From positions 19,778,618-19,842,617 of the forward strand of contig NC_090280.1 in assembly GCF_037392515.1 (NCBI RefSeq): DNA of 64,000 nucleotides. Direction: 5' to 3'. The notes below the pieces were generated by a model. That model searched no databases. It was not told where the DNA came from and saw only the letters and a list, made by a program, of their open reading frames with translations. Shown here piece after piece: positions 58,695-64,000 of the stretch. This stretch comes from Haliotis asinina (Eukaryota; Mollusca; Gastropoda; Lepetellida; Haliotidae). Every line of letters starts with the position of its first letter. The stretch's first letter is position 1. A program made the translations under genes and the position numbers.

Positions 58695-59100
58695 AATTCA
58701 GTTGAAACCAATATTGTTTCTATGGAAACACACAAGAAAACCCATTATATTCAGAAATCCAAAACTACCAAAAAGCACCAGTTCCCAACTGGACCTACCT
58801 ATGTGGGAAATTCGGTGATGAAACAGTGAACAGGTTTTAAATTCTGCTCCGGAAAACAGCAATAACACCAGTTTTAATTTGGTCAAAGTCAAACTTAGTG
58901 CCATGAAACAACGCCAAAAATATTTTATTCAGAAATCCAAAACTACCCTACAAGCACCAGTAGACCACCAGATATATGTGCCAAATTTGGTGATGATATA
59001 TTGAATGGTTGGAAATTTATGCTTCGGAAAACGCAAATATGCACGGACGGACGAAGTCCATTTTATTACCCTCCGCAAAACGCGTTGCGGGGAACAATGA
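58695..59100 (+). repeat. Two-copy diverged tandem repeat related to the 19.8-20.8 kb array
   Basis: Each copy has 'attcagaaatccaaaactac', 'aagcaccagt' and an ending 'tgctccggaaaac' or 'tgcttcggaaaac'; the first copy starts beside 'tctatggaaacac'. The block ends with 'cggacggacgaagtcc' and a GC-rich hairpin, 'ccgcaaaacgcgttgcgg'. The 'ccatggaaac ... ccggagcac' architecture resembles the array in SDR intron 6. Confidence 0.65.
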
Positions 59101-60985
59101 CATGTTTAACTAATGGAAATGTACTTATTTAGAGTCACTAGAAACACTCACTATTTCTAGTTATTTCTAGTATAGTTATTTGTATATGCTCAACCGCAAA
59201 AGTAACGCAAGTGCAATATAAAGAATATAATTTATGCATGCAATATTGAACATTATTACAAGAAATACAAACAGGGTCAGATAGACATAAGAACTGAGTG
59301 AAGTCATTTACTTGGCTACCAAAACTGACGACATCATTAAGTTTTCGAAAGGTGGAACAAATAATCTTTTTTTAGCTTTTATTAATCATTCTCTATCCAT
59401 ACGATACCTCATTTCACAATATATTGATTAATAATTTTACCACAGGAATTCAAAATGTTGGATTTCAAGGAAATGCTGAATTAGAAGTTTTGATTTTTTT
59501 TCAAATATCTCCCTTACGGAGCGACATTTAGTTTTTGCGTGAAGAGCTATATTTTACAGGCCTTTAAGCTGAAAAATGCAAAGCAAGGCTGAATCTTTTC
59601 CTTTTGTTGACATAATACTATTCCCGGCAAACTGTTTAGATCACACATTTTGCATATTAAGTGCATAAATACTTCAAAGGTCTTTGAGTGCGACAGGCCA
59701 GGAAAGCCACATTTCAAATACATGTACAGCCACATTTCCGACAGGTTAACTAATTAATGGATTGCGGTAACCGGTAAAGTAGTGTCCCCACTTTAATTGA
59801 CACTGAGTCAATCTTGTTTGTCTTTAATACATGTGAGTGACTTCTTGCACCGCACAAAATGGCTATGTTACCTACTCATGTTAGAAAATGTACGTGTCAT
59901 CCGACGGCCATATGAACAACGTTTGAAATCTGCGTGTCATCTGGCTGTCAGATTTACATGCATTTAAAACGGTGTTAAAACATACGAACAATCAACTCGC
60001 ATTTGCATGTATTTCACAGGTGTGTAAATCTGGCCATTGTTGTCACGTGCTTTCCAGCATATGTAACGTATGTAAATGCTGTGATTGTAGGACATGCATT
60101 TCAATACTTTTGAAATCTCGTATGACCAGGGTTAGGTTTGTCGTATATTTTGTACTCGCGTAAATGGCTGGTAATGGGTAAACACATTGACACTGCAGAG
60201 GTTCTGTAATATAACAGTCACATCGGGTTCGTTAGCGCATCCCATTGTGCCATAATGTAGTGAAATAATTAAGAACATATGGTGAAATGATTCACGTTTC
60301 TGAGCACCTCTGTTAACGTCCATGCCTTTCTTGACATATATTTGATGTCTGTTTAAACGGTTCAGATATTGGATGTATTGGCCAGAGCGACACGTGTGGT
60401 AGAGAGTGTGTGTCTGCAGGTGTGGCATGGGGTAGGCATAGGGTCGGTTGGTGACGATATGTCGGTGTTAGAATACTGATAAACCTTTCTGATCAGTAGG
60501 TTATATCGTCTATACTTTATGTAATGGAAATTGCATTACATTTTAAATAGCTGGCCTTTGGTACACTTCTTTGACGTGCGGAGACAGTGCTTATGTGCTT
60601 ATTAGTATGTGTTATTATTGTATATAATATACATATTAGTATATGATGTGGTGCTAATTATAGAAACAAAACATGTTGTATTCTGAATAAAATTATGAAG
60701 ACACATCTATTGTTTTGTTTAATACGGTAACGGGTTTGAATCACTAAGCATGTTTTAACCGGGAGCGTCACATTCGGTGTTCACGCAAACGTAACTATTG
60801 CCGGGATCCACATCAACTGAGGCTATCTGTTTCGGAAGTGTGGCTTTCCCGGCCTCTAATCGGATACTATAGTTGTTTTCACATGTATGGCACACGAATG
60901 CTACACTGCTCCATATGCATTTCAAATGAAATTGCTTTCGTTCATGCAGTGAGTCATGCTCGCTTTCTCCACGACATACGTTCCG
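59101..60985. other. Unassigned sequence
   Basis: No supported gene. A possible AATAAA (60687) and some Cys-containing minus-strand frames (60755-60997) were seen, but nothing identifies an exon. Confidence 0.35.
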
Positions 60986-60987
60986 AT

Positions 60988-61385
60988 AAGTCTCCACTAT
61001 ACCCTGGACACATCTACGGCATCTACATTTATTACCTCCCTTGGATGACTTTTAAGCCAAATAGGTGTCCAAATTGAGCGAACCAATCACAACTCACTTT
61101 CGCTTTTTAAATTATCTGACTGATTAAAATCGTCAACACAAACCATGCAGAGGTTCTCTGAAAGAGGTAGAAGGCGTTGTTGCATGTATATATTTTTTCT
61201 AAGGTTTCGTCTGTATGATTTCCCCCAAATATGAACAAACTTTCTTTGTTGACACTGGCAAGTTTGTTTGTAACGGCGGCTTAGCTGATTGGCTACTTTG
61301 AGATTTGTGGAACCAGCAAAGGGAGGTAATATAAAGTTTTTGGACCGACCCGTAAATGCATCGAGGGTATAGTGGAGACTTACCG
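60988..61385. mobile_element. Inverted-repeat element
   Basis: 'aagtctccactataccctgg' with 'attacctcccttgg' (60991-61046), and at 61320-61383 the inverted 'aagtctccactataccctcg' with 'attacctccctttg', bracket about 270 bp. Probably a non-autonomous DNA element; the arms are diverged. Confidence 0.6.
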
Positions 61386-61724
61386 GGAAAATGGACATAA
61401 AAGCTTAATTTCATTTCCAGACTGATGAATCTCTGGAGAGAGACTGTAACATCGATTTGAGAAAGGGCTGATATCTCCGGCATGTGTGGAAAAACCCTGA
61501 ACATACATACCTAAAAATTAGCATTGGGTACAATGTCCTTTCTCCAACAACTACCAACGAGCGATGTTTGCCTTCTGGTTTATTCCATGATAGATGTTGC
61601 ATCAGACTGCAGTGAGCATAAGAGAAAGAATTCTGGCACAGAAAGGACCAAACGTTCATAGGGATCTCAATATCAGCTGTGATTGGGAACATGGACATGT
61701 GGAGATATTAGCTGAGAAGGATGG

Positions 61725-62445
61725 ATGTGTTTACAATGTACTGGAGCAAATTCAGAAAATGTTACAACAGATATGTTTCTTTTACATCAAGAAGTGACCG
61801 TACACCAGATATCCATCAAAGTGAATGAAAAACATACAAGAGCAATGTGTGGTCATGATATTATCCTCAACTTGCACTCTAACCAGTCAAAAGGTGTTGC
61901 ATTTCTTTTAAACCGTAAAACAGACTATAAGATACATCAAGTATATAAACATTATTCTGGAAATTTCCTTTTACTAGACACCATACAGAATGACTGTAGA
62001 ATGTCAGTTGGTAATGTTTATGGCCCAAATTCTGATTCCCCAGACTTTTACAGAATTTGATAATGAGTCTTGTCTTCTTGGTGGTGATTTCAATATTTCT
62101 CTTAATCAAGATAAAGATGTTTGTAAGTACAAGAATGTTGATAACCCAGAGGCAAGAAACCTTTTCTTGGAATTAATAGGAGAACTCAATCTTATTGGTA
62201 TATGGCTTGATAGCAACCCAGGATGAAGACAGTACTCCTGACGAGGCACAAAACCGGTGAAGCAAGCCAGGCTAGACTTCTTTCTTATGTCAGAAATTCT
62301 TGGTAGAAACACATCTCAAGTGAAAATAACTAAAGGGTATCGAACAGATCACTCGCTAGATAGCTTCAACTTTCCTATGAAAGAACACACAAAAAGAACG
62401 CCTTACTGGAAATTTAATAACTCTTTTCTGCAGAACAAGACATAA
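61725..62445 (+). pseudogene. LINE 3 endonuclease remains
   Basis: Three frames cover an apurinic/apyrimidinic-type endonuclease: 'VGNVYGPNSDSPDFY', 'LLGGDFN' and 'RLDFFLMS', ending 'YRTDHSLDSFNF', where the family has Ser-Asp-His. At least two stops and one frameshift (62040-62225) break it. Confidence 0.75.
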
Positions 62446-63039
62446 GTTGTGAAAATTAGGAAACATATAAATTCAGTTAAGAAAGAATATCAGTCTGGAT
62501 AACCTTGATAATGTATGAAACGCAGATATAGTATTTTCCATAGATGATCATCTATTCTTAGAAACACTTCTTATGAATTAGAGGTAAATCAATATATATG
62601 CTTCCCTTAAGAAAAAATATTTGAATGAAATAGAAGAAAATCTTCAAAGAGATATAGAAAACCTAGAAAGCAATTATAGAGAACATGTGGTTAAAGAATT
62701 AGACAGTAAAAAGCAAGAATTGCAACAGTTACGTAAAAAAAGATTAGATGTCATGCTAGTAAGATCTAAAGCCAAATAAATAGATGAAGGAGAGTGTATC
62801 AGTAAATTTGTTTTTGTAACTTAGAGACTAGAAACTACATTAGTAAAAATGTGAAAGAATTAGAAACGCCAAATGGCAAACTAATTACTCATGAAAAGGA
62901 AATTATTAAACAAGCCACACGGTTCTATCTTGACCTATAGAACATCTTGTAAAAGATATAGATTTTAACGGTTTAATTAGTGAACAAGATATATGTAAAG
63001 TTAAGAATCCTGATACAATTGAAGGACCTATAACTAAAG

Positions 63040-63498
63040 ATGAACTTTTTTTCTGGATTGACATTGACGATTTCCTATTATGATCACTCAGTTTTAATTT
63101 TGAAACTGGTCACTTATCCATTACTCAAAAAACAGGGAATTATTACCTGCATAGCAAAGGCAGAAAAACTAAGGCAATTTATTAAAACCTGCTGCCCAGT
63201 CTTGATGAATTCTTCATATAAACTTGCGTCGTCAGTTATTGCAAATGGATTGAAAAGAGTCCTTCCTAAGATAATTAGTGAAGAGCAATCATGGTTTATG
63301 CCTGATAGATACATTGGAGAAAATATTCGTGTGATTTATGATTTACTTCTATACACAGAAGCCAAACAAATGCCAAGTATGGTAGTACTTGTAGACTTTG
63401 GAAAGGCTTTTGATTCAATATCCTGGTGTTTTATTTTTAAAACTTTGAACTTTCTTAGATTTGGAAAAAATATCTGTGAATGGGTGTCCATACTGTAG
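63040..63498 (+). pseudogene. LINE 3 reverse transcriptase N-terminal part
   Basis: Includes 'KAEKLRQFIKTCCPV', 'ASSVIANGLKRVLPKIISEE' and 'PSMVVLVDFGKAFDSISWCF'. A stop at 63496 interrupts the frame before the catalytic box at about 63690. Confidence 0.8.
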
Positions 63499-64000
63499 AG
63501 AGACATACAATCAAGTTCAAATGTAAATGGCGGAAGATGTCACCATGGATATCAATTCATTGGGGCTGCAGGTGATCCTCTGTTCCCCTATATATATTTT
63601 TTACTATGTGCAGAAATATTAACTAGTCATGCGAGAAAAAAAAATAAAGATATTAAAGGAATATGTATTGATGATCCTGAATATTTGATTACGCAGTACG
63701 CAGATGAGACTGAATTTGCCCTTGATGGCCCTAAAATCGTTTGATGCAGTAATAGATACTTTAAATATATATGCACAAATTGCAGGAGTTAAAATCAATT
63801 ATTTTAAATCAGAAGTTATTTGGATGGGAAGATGGTGACGATGACAAGATGGTCAAACTCAATTATGAAAGTAACATCTATGAAATTGAAGAAATCATCA
63901 AACGATGGTTGACAAGAACCATAACTCCACTCGTAAAAATTGCTATAATAAAGTTGCTGATCGTTTCCAAATTAAATTTCCTCTTTCTTACTCTTCCCAA

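Larger units (their letters stand above)
61590..64000 (+). mobile_element. L1/Tx1-like non-LTR retrotransposon (LINE 3), truncated by window end
   Basis: Endonuclease-type pieces 'SCLLGGDFNISLNQDKDV', 'ARLDFFLMSEI', 'RTDHSLDSF' and 'TPYWKFNNSFLQNK' are followed by RT pieces 'EQSWFMPDRYIGENIRVIYD' and 'MVVLVDFGKAFDSISW'. The catalytic box reads 'TQYADETEFALDG', so the second Asp of YADD is Glu. Many frameshifts and stops. The order and wording match the L1/Tx1 lineage. Confidence 0.85.

Noticed and set aside
60755-60997. Possible additional PAN-like or Cys-rich exon on the minus strand
   Set aside because: There are several Cys, but no match to the SALELKC pattern of genes A and B and no clear splice sites. 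Resemblance is too weak to report as a gene.

Overview
This is a eukaryotic, intron-rich, AT-rich and repeat-dense window. It most probably comes from a gastropod mollusc. The dominant short repeat starts with a GTGAGTGAGT run, followed by an 'aatattccagctatatggcg' core. It occurs more than a dozen times, and I associate it from memory with abalone (Haliotis) genomes; that species guess is inference. All genes have GT/AG introns, and nothing resembles bacterial organisation.

Region 1 (1-12.8 kb) carries one complete peptidoglycan recognition protein gene (PGRP, + strand, six exons, 2931-7891, 364 aa). It has a signal peptide, an SH3b-like N-terminal region and an amidase-fold PGRP domain whose zinc-binding His and Cys appear replaced by Arg and Ser. 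It is therefore probably a sensor rather than an enzyme. Around it lie SINEs, two foldback/MITE elements, microsatellites and a decayed Tc1 transposon.

Region 2 (12.8-23 kb) is an eight-exon carbonyl reductase 1-like SDR gene (+ strand, 12823-22944, 283 aa) with all catalytic motifs present. Its introns hold a short tandem array built from a splice-acceptor-like unit, a degenerate array, a six-copy array of about 170 bp, and a second copy of the MITE found near 2 kb.

Region 3 (24.5-53.3 kb) is a segmental duplication cluster. A minus-strand gene encodes a probable secreted protein: a PAN/apple-like N-terminal exon, a Ser/Thr-rich linker exon, and an LDLR-B/YWTD-like beta-propeller exon. Two copies (29.5-32.3 kb and 49.2-52.2 kb) have exons of identical size (243+250+815 nt), both open for 435 aa. 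Two further copies are pseudogenes (24.5-25.2 kb and 40.1-40.8 kb), and a PAN-exon relic lies on the other strand at 56.2 kb. Between the copies lie a minus-strand LINE carrying a nested Tc1/mariner and a near-perfect palindrome, a Gypsy-type LTR and gag fragment interrupted by a SINE, an I-type LINE with an RNase H domain, and a 19-copy 31-bp minisatellite.

Region 4 (53.3-64 kb) has no recognisable intact gene. It contains repeat fragments, an inverted-repeat element, and a decayed L1/Tx1-like LINE that runs off the window end. All positions, reading frames and similarities were read by eye; domain names come from motif recognition, not database searches.
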